This document shows, piece after piece, positions 35,857 through 44,216 of a DNA stretch of 54,482 nt. The notes under the pieces are model-generated. The model ran no database searches, was not told the origin of the DNA, and saw nothing but the letters and a program-made list of their open reading frames with translations. Positions within the stretch are counted from its first letter, which is position 1. The number at the start of each line of letters is the position of its first letter. This DNA is from Tessaracoccus bendigoensis DSM 12906 (GTDB lineage: Bacteria > Actinomycetota > Actinomycetes > Propionibacteriales > Propionibacteriaceae). Where the stretch lies: positions 1 through 54,482 of the forward strand of contig NZ_FQZG01000024.1 of assembly GCF_900141915.1 (NCBI RefSeq). Direction: 5' to 3'. A program made the position numbers and the translations under genes.

Positions 35857-36251
35857 CCGAACACGAGTCCGAGCGCCAAGCGATCCGCGATGCGATGGCG
35901 CGTCTCCTCGACGGCCAACCCATCCGCTCCGACGGCAAGCTCACCATCAAGTCCCTCGCGGAGGAGGCCGGCCTCAAGCGATGGCTCCTGACCCACCGCC
36001 ACCAAGACCTCCAAGACGAGTTCCGGGCCCGGGTCACCCGACAGGGCAGCGACCCAGAACCGGTCCGGCTACTCAAGACGCAAGTCCAGGACCTGCTGAA
36101 AGAGAACCAGCGTCTCCGCACCGAGCTACGCCAAGCCAAGGCCACCACCGCCATGCTCGAGCGGCTCGTCGCCGTCGAAGCCCTCGAAGCGCGCACCCCA
36201 CCCCGGCCAGGGGCCCCACCCGGGCCGCCCACGTTGCGTCCCGTCACCTAA
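35853..36251 (+). CDS. ginD: Small HTH/coiled-coil recombination accessory protein (GinD/TnpC-like)
   Basis: A 132-residue protein starting at GTG 35853. An N-terminal helix-turn-helix-like part (QAIRDAMARLLDG, LTIKSLAEEAGLKRWLLTHR) is followed by a coiled coil (LLKTQVQDLLKENQRLRTEL, RQAKATTAMLERL) and a Pro-rich tail. Position, size and domain order match the fourth protein of GInt modules and TnpC of Tn554-type elements, which assists orientation or efficiency of recombination. A 65-bp gap with a good ribosome site separates it from the cargo operon. Confidence 0.75.
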   Translation: MTEHESERQAIRDAMARLLDGQPIRSDGKLTIKSLAEEAGLKRWLLTHRHQDLQDEFRARVTRQGSDPEPVRLLKTQVQDLLKENQRLRTELRQAKATTAMLERLVAVEALEARTPPRPGAPPGPPTLRPVT

Positions 36252-36316
36252 CCAGCCCAACGCGCGCCAGCCGCCGACGACCCGCGCCGTCCACCAAGAA
36301 CCAAGGAGAACCAGCA

Positions 36317-39300
36317 GTGCCCAACATCTTCGACAACATCACCGACGACACCCGGCTCGGGCTGGCCCTGGTCGACTCCCTGAAGGACTTCGACACCGTC
36401 GATGTGGCCACCGGCTACTTCGACCTGCGCGGCTGGTCCACCTTCGCCGACATCGTCGACACCAAACCGACCCCCGCGCCAGGAGCCCGCGCCACCGCCC
36501 GGATCCTTGTCGGGATGATCGCCCCGGCCGAGCCGGAGCAACTGCTCAACTCGCTGCAGGATCAGGTGCAGCCGCCCGCCTACGGCTCCGACATCCACGA
36601 CCGTGAAAAGGCCCTCGCTCGCCGCGACCGCCTCGTCAAGCACCTCCGCACCCAACTGATGCGTGGCCTCGCCACCGCCAGCGGGCAGAAGACCCTGCAA
36701 ACCCTCAAACGCCAACTCCACGACGGTCTGGTCGACATGAAGGTCTTCACCGAAAAGCCGCTGCACGGCAAGACCTACATCTTCCACGCCCCCGACAAGA
36801 AGCACGGCTCCTGCTGGGCGTACGTCGGCTCCTCCAACCTGACCGGCGCCGGACTCCACCGCAACCTCGAACTCAACATCGACGTGCAGGACTCCGACGC
36901 CACCACCAAGCTCGCGACCTGGTTCGACGAGCGCTGGAACGACCCGTTCTCCCTGACCATCACCGAAGAGATCATCGAACTCATCGCCGACTCGTGGGCC
37001 GGCGACCAACAGCCCACCCCGTTCGAGGTGTACCTCAAGGTCTGCCACTCCCTGGCCCAGGACGCCCGTGACGGGATGGGCTACGTCCTGCCCACCTCGA
37101 TGAGCACCCTGCTCCTCGACTACCAGGAAAGCGCCGTCCGGACCCTGTCCCGACGCATCGTGCGCCGCGGCGGGACCATGCTCGGCGACGTCGTCGGCCT
37201 GGGCAAGACCCTCACCGCCGTCGCCACCGCCCTGATGCTCCAAGCCGCCGAGGACTACTCCACCCTCGTGCTGTGCCCCAAGAACCTGGAACCCATGTGG
37301 ACCGAACACCTCGAGGCCTACGACATCAACGGCCGGGTCGTGCCCTACTCCATGGTCGACAAGGTCCTCCCCGAACTCAAACGGTTCAACCTGGTCATCT
37401 GCGACGAGTCACACAACCTGCGCAACAACGGCACCATCGCCTACGAGGCGATCCACCGCTACATCCGCGCCAACGGCTCCAAGGTGCTGCTGCTGACGGC
37501 CACCCCGTACAACCTTGCGTTCACCGACGTCGCCAACCAGATCGGCCTCTACATCGACGAGGACGACGACCTGGGCCTCGTCCCCACCGAAGCCCTCCGC
37601 GCCGACCCCAACCTTGCCAGCAAGGTCGACGGGAAGATCAACACACTGACCGCGTTCCGCCGCTCCGAAGAACCCGAGGACTGGAAGCGGCTCATGAGCG
37701 ACCACCTCGTACGCCGCACCCGCTCCTTCATCAAACGGACCGCCCGGAAGGAACTCGTCACCAACCCCGACGGCACCCAGTCCGAACTGGAGTACCTGCA
37801 GTTCGCCAACGGCGAGAAATTCCACTTCCCCACCCGCATTGCGACCCCGCTGAGTCACGCGTTCACCAGCGACGACCCCGCGGCCCTCATGGAGGACAAC
37901 GCCACCCTCGACGCCATCCGTGACCTGATCCTGCCCCGCTACCGGCTCGCCGACTACGACAACCCCCGCGCCCCCCACACCCCCACCGACACCAAGAACC
38001 TCGACGACATCCGCTCCGGCCGCGGCAACGTCAGCGGCTTCGTCCGGATCAGCCTCTTCAAACGGCTCTCATCCTCGGGACACTCCTTCATCCTGTCCCT
38101 GCAACGCCAGCGGGCCCGCAACGAGCTGTTCCTCCACGCCATCGACAACAAGCTCCCCATCCCGCTCGGCTCCTTCACCGACAAGCAGATCGCCGTCACC
38201 GACGACGACATCGAAGGCGACGGCGACCTGCACGGCAGCATCGCGACCCGCTACACCACCTTGATGAAGTCCCTGCCCGCGAAAACCAAATGGGTCAACT
38301 CGACCGTGTTCAAGACCACCCTGCGTAAGGACCTCGCCAAGGACAACGACACCATCACCGGGCTGCTCGACCGGTTCGGGAACTGGGACCCCACCAGGGA
38401 CTCCAAGATGAACGCGCTCGTCGACCTGCTCACCACCCAACACGCCGGCGAAAAGGTGCTCGTGTTCACCGAGTACAGCGACACCGCCGAATACATCGCC
38501 GACGCCCTCACCAGTGCCGGTATCGACCACGTCGGGCTCGCCACCGGCGACACCGACAACCCCGCCAGCATCGCGCGCCGGTTCTCTCCGCACTCCAACA
38601 AGCTGCCCGGACAGGTCGAAGTCGACCCCGCCGCTATCGAGGACCCCATCGACGTCCTGATCGCCACCGACGTTCTCTCTGAAGGGCAGAACCTGCAAGA
38701 CGCCCACATCGTCGTGAACTACGATCTGCCCTGGGCCATCATCCGGATCATCCAGCGCGCCGGCCGCGTCGACCGGATCGGCCAGAAGTCCAAGACCGTG
38801 AACCTGTACCTGGTCACCCACGAGAAGATCGAGCAACAGATCCGGCTGCGGCAACGCATCAAAGACCGGCTCGGGGCCGCTGCGGAAGCCTTCGGCTCCG
38901 ACGAGAAGTTCTTCGGTGGCGAGCGGGAAATCAAGATCCTCGACGACTTCTACAAGGGCCGCGTCACCGACGACGACAGCGACGACGAAGCCGAGGCAGA
39001 CTCCGTCAGCGAAGCTTGGCTGGTCTGGTCCAAGGCCCTGGAGCAACACCCCAAGATCACGACCAAGGTGCTTGGCATGCAGGACATGATCCACTCCACC
39101 CGAGCCCAGCACTTCCACGAAAACCAGGGCAGCGTCACCTGCTACGTCGCCACCACCTCCGGTGTCGACGCCTTCGCCACCTCGACCAACACCGAACAGC
39201 GCATCCTGACCCCCCTGGAAGCGCTCCGCATCTTCCGGGCCGAACCCGACACCCCCACCGCCCCCCTGCGTGCGGACCACTTCGAACGCGAAAAGGCCCT

Positions 39301-39610
39301 CGTCCAGGGCCCCCTCAAGACTGAAACGGTCGCCGCCGGCAACCTCAAAGGCATCCGTAAATGGGCCTGGGGCCGTCTCGGGGGCACCCTGTTCGGTGGA
39401 AAGGCTGCCGAGGCACTCGATGCCCTGCACGAGCGGCCGCTGACCGAGCACGCCACCATGCGATTGACCCAAGCACGGCGGAACAAGTACAGCCTCGACG
39501 ACCTCGTTGACCTGATCAACCAACTCCACGACGAAGACCGTCTCGTCATCGGGGGGGCCGACACCGACACCATCAAGATCGTCTGCTCACTAGGAGTCCA
39601 GGACGCATGA
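36317..39610 (+). CDS. PLD-nuclease / SNF2-type helicase fusion (restriction effector)
   Basis: A 1097-residue protein starting at GTG 36317, 7 nt after AAGGAGA. Residues 1-230 form a phospholipase-D-like nuclease domain with one HxK site (LHGKTYIFHAPDKK, His150 and Lys152) and YVGSSNLTGAGLHRNLELN. Next comes an SF2/SNF2 motor: Walker A GDVVGLGKTLTAV (Lys297), DESH box LVICDESHNLRN (363-366), motif III LLTATPYN, motif V TDVLSEGQNLQDAHIVVNY and motif VI IIQRAGRVDRIGQ (about 813). The C-terminal 250 residues are unassigned. PLD nucleases coupled to SF2 motors occur in NgoAVII/CglI-type restriction and, as separate genes, in DISARM. It is followed by the methyltransferase with a 4-bp overlap. 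Confidence 0.88.
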   Translation: MPNIFDNITDDTRLGLALVDSLKDFDTVDVATGYFDLRGWSTFADIVDTKPTPAPGARATARILVGMIAPAEPEQLLNSLQDQVQPPAYGSDIHDREKALARRDRLVKHLRTQLMRGLATASGQKTLQTLKRQLHDGLVDMKVFTEKPLHGKTYIFHAPDKKHGSCWAYVGSSNLTGAGLHRNLELNIDVQDSDATTKLATWFDERWNDPFSLTITEEIIELIADSWAGDQQPTPFEVYLKVCHSLAQDARDGMGYVLPTSMSTLLLDYQESAVRTLSRRIVRRGGTMLGDVVGLGKTLTAVATALMLQAAEDYSTLVLCPKNLEPMWTEHLEAYDINGRVVPYSMVDKVLPELKRFNLVICDESHNLRNNGTIAYEAIHRYIRANGSKVLLLTATPYNLAFTDVANQIGLYIDEDDDLGLVPTEALRADPNLASKVDGKINTLTAFRRSEEPEDWKRLMSDHLVRRTRSFIKRTARKELVTNPDGTQSELEYLQFANGEKFHFPTRIATPLSHAFTSDDPAALMEDNATLDAIRDLILPRYRLADYDNPRAPHTPTDTKNLDDIRSGRGNVSGFVRISLFKRLSSSGHSFILSLQRQRARNELFLHAIDNKLPIPLGSFTDKQIAVTDDDIEGDGDLHGSIATRYTTLMKSLPAKTKWVNSTVFKTTLRKDLAKDNDTITGLLDRFGNWDPTRDSKMNALVDLLTTQHAGEKVLVFTEYSDTAEYIADALTSAGIDHVGLATGDTDNPASIARRFSPHSNKLPGQVEVDPAAIEDPIDVLIATDVLSEGQNLQDAHIVVNYDLPWAIIRIIQRAGRVDRIGQKSKTVNLYLVTHEKIEQQIRLRQRIKDRLGAAAEAFGSDEKFFGGEREIKILDDFYKGRVTDDDSDDEAEADSVSEAWLVWSKALEQHPKITTKVLGMQDMIHSTRAQHFHENQGSVTCYVATTSGVDAFATSTNTEQRILTPLEALRIFRAEPDTPTAPLRADHFEREKALVQGPLKTETVAAGNLKGIRKWAWGRLGGTLFGGKAAEALDALHERPLTEHATMRLTQARRNKYSLDDLVDLINQLHDEDRLVIGGADTDTIKIVCSLGVQDA

Positions 39611-42393
39611 CCAGCACACTCATCGAACAAGCCGAGCGGCGCGACTACCAGAAGCTCTTCCTGCTGGACTTGAACTGGTCCCGGCCCGACCACCCTCCGG
39701 TGACTTATGAACACGAAGGCCGGCCGGTCACCGCGACCAACGTCTCGTCCTACAAGGGGCTGCGCGTGTGGGTCGTCAACGAGAAGCCCGACTCCAAGCT
39801 CGAAGCCGCACTCGACCAACAACTCGCCAAGACCAGCACCGATCGCATCGTCATCTTCCACGACGACAGCGAGCAGGTGTGGCGATGGCCCGTCCGTCGC
39901 GCCGTCGGGAACACCACGACCACCCGGTTGAGCCGGCACAAGCATCGCAACGGCGACCCCGACCCCCGGTTCGCCGCCAAGCTCGACGTCATCCGGCTCC
40001 CGTTCGATGTTCGCCTTGACAGCAACGAAGTCCTGTCCAGGGTGCGGCAAGCCTTTGACGTCGAGGCCCAGAATGAAACCAAGTACGCGTCCAAGCTCAT
40101 GGCCCGCCTGTACGCCGCCATGGAAAAGGCCTACCCCGCCACCAAGAACCCGAAGGTACGCGACCACGAGATCTCGGTGACCCTGGCCCGGATCCTGTTC
40201 CTCATGTTCGGCGACGACACCGACATGTGGCCCGAAGGCCTGTTCCAGAACTTCATCCTCTACCACACCGCTGCCGACGGCTCCGACATCGGCGCCAAGC
40301 TCACCGAACTGTTCGCCTACCTCGACACCCCACCCAAGGAACGCGGCAACATCAGCCCGGAACTCAACGGCTTCCGGTACGTCAACGGCGGCATCTTCAA
40401 CGAACGACTCACCCTGCCCACCATGAACGCCGAGTTCCGCGCCGCAGTCCTCGACGCCTGCGACCGCGACTGGAAGACCATCAGCCCCGCCATCTTCGGC
40501 TCCATGTTCCAATCAGTCCGCGACGCCCAAACCCGCCGCGAACTCGGGGAGCACTACACCTCCGAGGAGAACATCCTCAAGACCCTCAACCCGCTCTTCC
40601 TCGACGAACTACGGGCCGAGTTCGACCACATCAAGACCCTCGGTAAGTACGAAGCCGACCGCCTCCGCAAGCTCCGCGACAAGCTCGGCCGGATCCGCTT
40701 CATGGACCCCGCCTGCGGCTGCGGCAACTTCATCATCGTCGCCTACCGCGAACTCCGCGACCTCGAGTTGGCGATCATGGAACGCCTCCAAGAGATCACC
40801 GGCGACCCCGCCATGCTCCTGGCCAACTACGGACTCAAAGTCACCCTCGACCACTTCTACGGCATCGAAATCGACGAATGGCCTGCCCGCATCGCCGAAA
40901 CCGCCATGTTCCTCATCGACCGGCAATGCGACCTCAAACTCACCGAACGACTCGGATGGGCACCCGACCGGCTCCCCATCCACGAGCAGGCCACCATCAT
41001 GAGCAACGTCAGCGCATTGAAGCTCGACTGGGCCCAGGTCTGCCCACCCACCGAAGACACGATCGTCGCAGGAAACCCTCCGTTCCTCGGGCACGCGACC
41101 CGCTCGGACGCCCAAGCCGAGGAACTGCGTGACGCGTGGGGCAAGGACGACATCAGCCGACTCGACTACGTCACCGGCTGGCACGCCAAGTCGTTGCACT
41201 ACTTCCAGAACACCGCAGGCAAATTCGCGTTCGTCACCACCAACTCCATCACCCAAGGCGACCCCGTCCCCCACCTCTTCGCCCCCATCTTCGACGCAGG
41301 CTGGCGCATCAAGTTCGCCCACCGCACCTTCCCCTGGACCTCCGAAGCCGCCGGCAAGGCTGCCGTGCACTGCGTCATCGTCGGGTTCGCCAAGACCCTC
41401 GACGGTGCCAAGCCCCGTCTCTTCGACCACCCCGCCACCGGGCAGCAGGGTGCGGAACGCCAGGTCGCCACCATCAACGCCTACCTCGTCGACGGTCCCA
41501 ATGTGTTCGTCACCAAGCGGCCCCAGCCACTGGTCCCCGGCCTGCCCGAGGCCACCTTCGGCAATATGCCCCGTGACGACGGTAACCTCATCGTCCTGCC
41601 CGCCCACTACGACGAGGTGTTCCACGACCCGATCGCCCGGCGCTACCTACGGCCGTTCCTCGGCGCCGAGGAAGTCCTCCACGGCAAGCAACGCTGGTGC
41701 CTCTGGCTCACCGCCCTCGACCCGGCTGACCTGCACCGCAGCGCCATCCTTCGCGAGCGGGTGGATGCTGTCCGCCGATTCCGACTCAAGAGCACCGCCG
41801 CGAGCACGCGACAGATGGCCCAAACCCCCCACCTCTTCGGACAACGGCCCGCCCTCCACACCGAGCCCTACCTGGTCATCCCGAGGGTCTCCAGCGAACT
41901 GCGGGACTACTACCCCGTCAGAAGGGTCACCCCAGACGTCATCGCCAGTGACGCCACCTTCACGGCCAACGACTCGACCGGGCTGCTGTTCGCAGTCATC
42001 TCCTCGGCCATGTTCATGGCCTGGCAGGCCACGGTCGGTGGTCGTCTGGAGTCTCGCCTGCGCTTCTCGAACACCATCGTCTGGAACAACCTGCCCCTGC
42101 CCGACCTTGACGACGACGCCCGCCAGAACATCATCGCGGCAGGCCGCTCGGTCGAAGAAGCACGCGACCGCCATCCCCAGCGGACCCTCGCCGACCTCTA
42201 CCGCCCCGAAGCGATGCCCGCCGACCTGAAAGACGCCCACCGCATCCTCGACGCAGCAGTCGACAAGGCGTTCGGCGCCCGAGGCACAACACCAACCCTG
42301 GACGAGCGACAGCGGGTCTTGTTCCAACGCTACGAACACCTCACAGGTCCGCTCACCACCACCGGCACCGCCTCTCAACGGAGGCGCTCATGA
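39607..42393 (+). CDS. MmeI/Eco57I-like adenine DNA methyltransferase
   Basis: A 928-residue class I SAM-dependent methyltransferase. The SAM motif I is FMDPACGCGNFIIVAYRELR (Asp367) and catalytic motif IV is IVAGNPPFLGHATRSDA (Asn490), the order and NPPF form of N6-adenine methyltransferases in the MmeI/type IIG group. Residues 1-300 (for example YTSEENILKTLNPLFLDELR just before motif I) are helical, with no endonuclease motif seen. The C-terminal part (YLVIPRVSSELRDYYPVRRV onward) should recognise the DNA target. It lacks its own nuclease, so the upstream PLD-helicase is the likely restriction partner. It is joined to both neighbours by ATGA overlaps. Confidence 0.88.
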   Translation: MTSTLIEQAERRDYQKLFLLDLNWSRPDHPPVTYEHEGRPVTATNVSSYKGLRVWVVNEKPDSKLEAALDQQLAKTSTDRIVIFHDDSEQVWRWPVRRAVGNTTTTRLSRHKHRNGDPDPRFAAKLDVIRLPFDVRLDSNEVLSRVRQAFDVEAQNETKYASKLMARLYAAMEKAYPATKNPKVRDHEISVTLARILFLMFGDDTDMWPEGLFQNFILYHTAADGSDIGAKLTELFAYLDTPPKERGNISPELNGFRYVNGGIFNERLTLPTMNAEFRAAVLDACDRDWKTISPAIFGSMFQSVRDAQTRRELGEHYTSEENILKTLNPLFLDELRAEFDHIKTLGKYEADRLRKLRDKLGRIRFMDPACGCGNFIIVAYRELRDLELAIMERLQEITGDPAMLLANYGLKVTLDHFYGIEIDEWPARIAETAMFLIDRQCDLKLTERLGWAPDRLPIHEQATIMSNVSALKLDWAQVCPPTEDTIVAGNPPFLGHATRSDAQAEELRDAWGKDDISRLDYVTGWHAKSLHYFQNTAGKFAFVTTNSITQGDPVPHLFAPIFDAGWRIKFAHRTFPWTSEAAGKAAVHCVIVGFAKTLDGAKPRLFDHPATGQQGAERQVATINAYLVDGPNVFVTKRPQPLVPGLPEATFGNMPRDDGNLIVLPAHYDEVFHDPIARRYLRPFLGAEEVLHGKQRWCLWLTALDPADLHRSAILRERVDAVRRFRLKSTAASTRQMAQTPHLFGQRPALHTEPYLVIPRVSSELRDYYPVRRVTPDVIASDATFTANDSTGLLFAVISSAMFMAWQATVGGRLESRLRFSNTIVWNNLPLPDLDDDARQNIIAAGRSVEEARDRHPQRTLADLYRPEAMPADLKDAHRILDAAVDKAFGARGTTPTLDERQRVLFQRYEHLTGPLTTTGTASQRRRS

Positions 42394-43034
42394 GCTTCGA
42401 CCTCAGCGCCCTCTCCAAGCAGGCATACGGCTCCTGGGCCACAGGCTCCTGCACCATCACCCAACTCCGGGACGCTGCCCGACACCTCGGCTGGACAGAG
42501 GTACCGATGCGCTCCGATGAACCAGCCCTCACTGCCCTACGCCCCCAGACGCAGGCCCAGGCCCACCCACGCTCCTTGAGCGCCACCTACGGACTCGGAC
42601 CCCAGCCGCTCCACACCGACGGTGCCCACCTGCCCGAACCTCCGGACTGGATCGTCCTCGTCGCCGCAGCGCCCAACACCACCCCGACCACACTCCGCGC
42701 CGTGCCGCACGCCGATTCGGCCGTGCCGTGGCACGCCATGCTGAGCGGCATCTTCCTGGTGCGATCCGGAACACAACCCTTCCTGGCCCATGCGGCGACG
42801 GGCAGCCGGATCCGCTACGACCCCGGGTGCATGACCCCCTGCGACCAGCGCGCGCGCATCGCCGCCCAGTTCCTCGCAGACAGGACGAACACACACGAGC
42901 ACGGCTGGACCCAACCCAACCAGATGCTGCTCATCGACAACCGGCAGGCCCTCCACGCCCGCCACGAGGTCTCCGAAACGGACGCCACGACCCGAGTCCT
43001 GCACCGGCTCGCATTCATCCGGAAGGCGCAATGA
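42390..43034 (+). CDS. Fe(II)/2-oxoglutarate-dependent oxygenase (TauD/clavaminate-synthase-like)
   Basis: A 214-residue protein. The iron facial triad is visible: His75 and Asp77 in LHTDGAHLPEPPDWIVLVAA and distal His189 in LLIDNRQALHARHEV. Arg202 or Arg206 (TTRVLHRLAFIRK) is placed to bind 2-oxoglutarate. The RYDPGCMTPCDQRARIAAQF stretch before the distal His also fits the TauD/clavaminate-synthase fold, although the protein is short for it. It sits between a DNA methyltransferase and a HEPN protein with ATGA overlaps on both sides, so it is a component of this system. I infer that it hydroxylates DNA, a nucleotide, a protein partner or a small-molecule signal. Nothing in the sequence fixes the substrate. 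Confidence 0.75.
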   Translation: MSFDLSALSKQAYGSWATGSCTITQLRDAARHLGWTEVPMRSDEPALTALRPQTQAQAHPRSLSATYGLGPQPLHTDGAHLPEPPDWIVLVAAAPNTTPTTLRAVPHADSAVPWHAMLSGIFLVRSGTQPFLAHAATGSRIRYDPGCMTPCDQRARIAAQFLADRTNTHEHGWTQPNQMLLIDNRQALHARHEVSETDATTRVLHRLAFIRKAQ

Positions 43035-43951
43035 CCAAGCCCTGGGATCACAACGCACTCCTTCTGAAGGCACGGCTGTTTCTCAACCACGCCATGGACC
43101 AAGACGAACCACGAACATTTGATGAACGAGCGCTGTGGGCCTCCCTCGCGCTTGAACTCCTCGCGAAGGCCGCACTGGCTAGGGTTTCCCCGGTCCTGAT
43201 CGCCGTTCCCAGCGAAGACGGCAACAGCCTTCTCGTGGCCAGCGGACTGATCGAAGGCGACGTGCGCTTCACATCTGTCCCCGCCAAGACCTTGTTCGCT
43301 CGATGCGCGAAGGCGTTCAGGCCGTTCAGCGACAAGGAAGCGGGTGCCATCTCCGGCGCGCGTAACGACTACCTCCACGGTGCATCGCCCACCTTCACAT
43401 CGATCCCCGAGGAAGCGTGGTGGCCAAGTTACTGGGCGCAGATGCACATCCTGGCGAACGCCTGCGATCTCGTGCTCGATGACCTCGTCGGTACGGACCG
43501 AGTCGGCGCCGTTGAGAAGCACTTAGCGCGCAACGCACGGAACATCGAGCAACGCTGCGAGATGCTTCTCGGGCGAGCTCGCCAGCGTCTCGCACTCTTC
43601 GAGGCTGGACAGGTCCGCGCCTCCGACGCAGCCGAATGGGCCCGCTACAGGGTAGGCGACCACTCGGCTCGATTGCAGTACTCCTCGACCGAAGCGTGCC
43701 CTGCATGCGGAGCGCTGGGTCATCTTGAGGGAGACAACATTGAGGAGGCGACGCATCACACCGATCAATTGTCCGAAGACGACTACGAATCGTGGATGGA
43801 ACTAAAGGTCAGCTCGGAGCACTTCAGCTGCGACCGATGTCGACTGATTCTTGACTCTTACGAACTCATCGCGGAGGCCGAGCTGCCAGAATCCTTCGCT
43901 GTCAGAACAGAAGTAGGAGACTACTGGGAGCCCGAGTACGGCAATGACTGA
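43031..43951 (+). CDS. HEPN-domain protein with C-terminal zinc ribbon
   Basis: A 306-residue protein starting at ATG 43031 in a 4-bp overlap. The N-terminal helical half has LWASLALELLAKAALARVSP, then ISGARNDYLHGASPTF, giving R111-N112-x3-H116, the RNase motif of HEPN domains, and the helix YWAQMHILANACDLVLDDLV. A middle coiled part is followed by two cysteine pairs (EACPACGALGHLEG and HFSCDRCRLILDSYE) that form a likely zinc ribbon. HEPN RNases act as toxins and in abortive phage defence. Here it is the last gene of the operon and may be the killing or RNA-cleaving arm. Domain assignment is from motif reading only. Confidence 0.72.
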   Translation: MTKPWDHNALLLKARLFLNHAMDQDEPRTFDERALWASLALELLAKAALARVSPVLIAVPSEDGNSLLVASGLIEGDVRFTSVPAKTLFARCAKAFRPFSDKEAGAISGARNDYLHGASPTFTSIPEEAWWPSYWAQMHILANACDLVLDDLVGTDRVGAVEKHLARNARNIEQRCEMLLGRARQRLALFEAGQVRASDAAEWARYRVGDHSARLQYSSTEACPACGALGHLEGDNIEEATHHTDQLSEDDYESWMELKVSSEHFSCDRCRLILDSYELIAEAELPESFAVRTEVGDYWEPEYGND

Positions 43952-44216
43952 CCGCTCGGGGTCCTTGGTCGCCGGCGGAACTTGGACCCCATGCGACCAA
44001 TCACCGCCTCGTCGGCGCCGTCCTCGCCGACAACACCCAACTACCTGCCCCTCGCGGCCGGCTACGAGATCCGGTTGGTGCGACGAAACGGGCCGACCAG
44101 CACCTTGGCCTGATGACTTCCTCGGGCCCCAACCGCGGGGCAGGCCGGGGGAGCTTGGCGGCGGCTGAGGCCTGAGAGCGCAGGATTGCAACAGGCATGA
44201 GCCTTCTGGGGAACCA
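43952..44216. other. Right end of the island, no gene
   Basis: 265 bp between the HEPN stop and resumed hsdM. A 74-codon ORF (43944-44168) is Arg/Pro-rich and not convincing. A weak stem GGGGTCC (43958-43964) / GGACCCC (43984-43990) may be a terminator. The last bases before the junction include GGGGAACC. This stretch should contain the right attachment site. Confidence 0.5.

Larger units (their letters stand above)
30662..44216 (+). mobile_element. GInt-like genomic island (about 13.5 kb) inserted in hsdM
   Basis: Bounded by the two hsdM halves, which rejoin at the NPP(F/Y) codons. Contents in order: three tyrosine recombinases, a small coiled protein, then a four-gene defence-type operon and 265 bp without a gene. 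All eight genes point right and overlap or nearly touch. The recombinase trio plus small fourth protein is the defining module of GInt islands; Tn554-type transposons have a related trio. A pentamer GAACC occurs at both junctions (30655-30659 and 44211-44215) and could be part of the crossover site. No terminal inverted repeats were found. Exact ends are uncertain by a few bases. Confidence 0.85.

Noticed and set aside
38069..39529. 486-codon minus-strand ORF inside the PLD-helicase
   Set aside because: Shadow frame rich in Gly/Val/Asp with no family; the plus-strand helicase motifs are continuous here.
36317..42393. Complete DISARM system
   Set aside because: A helicase and methyltransferase are present, but no drmA/drmB (DUF1998-type) genes are found and the PLD domain is fused to the helicase.
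36317..43951. BREX or Pgl system
   Set aside because: No PglZ phosphatase, BrxC-type ATPase or Lon-like protease is present.
43944..44168. 74-codon ORF at the right end of the island
   Set aside because: It overlaps the HEPN stop, is Arg/Pro-rich, has no ribosome site and no recognisable fold.
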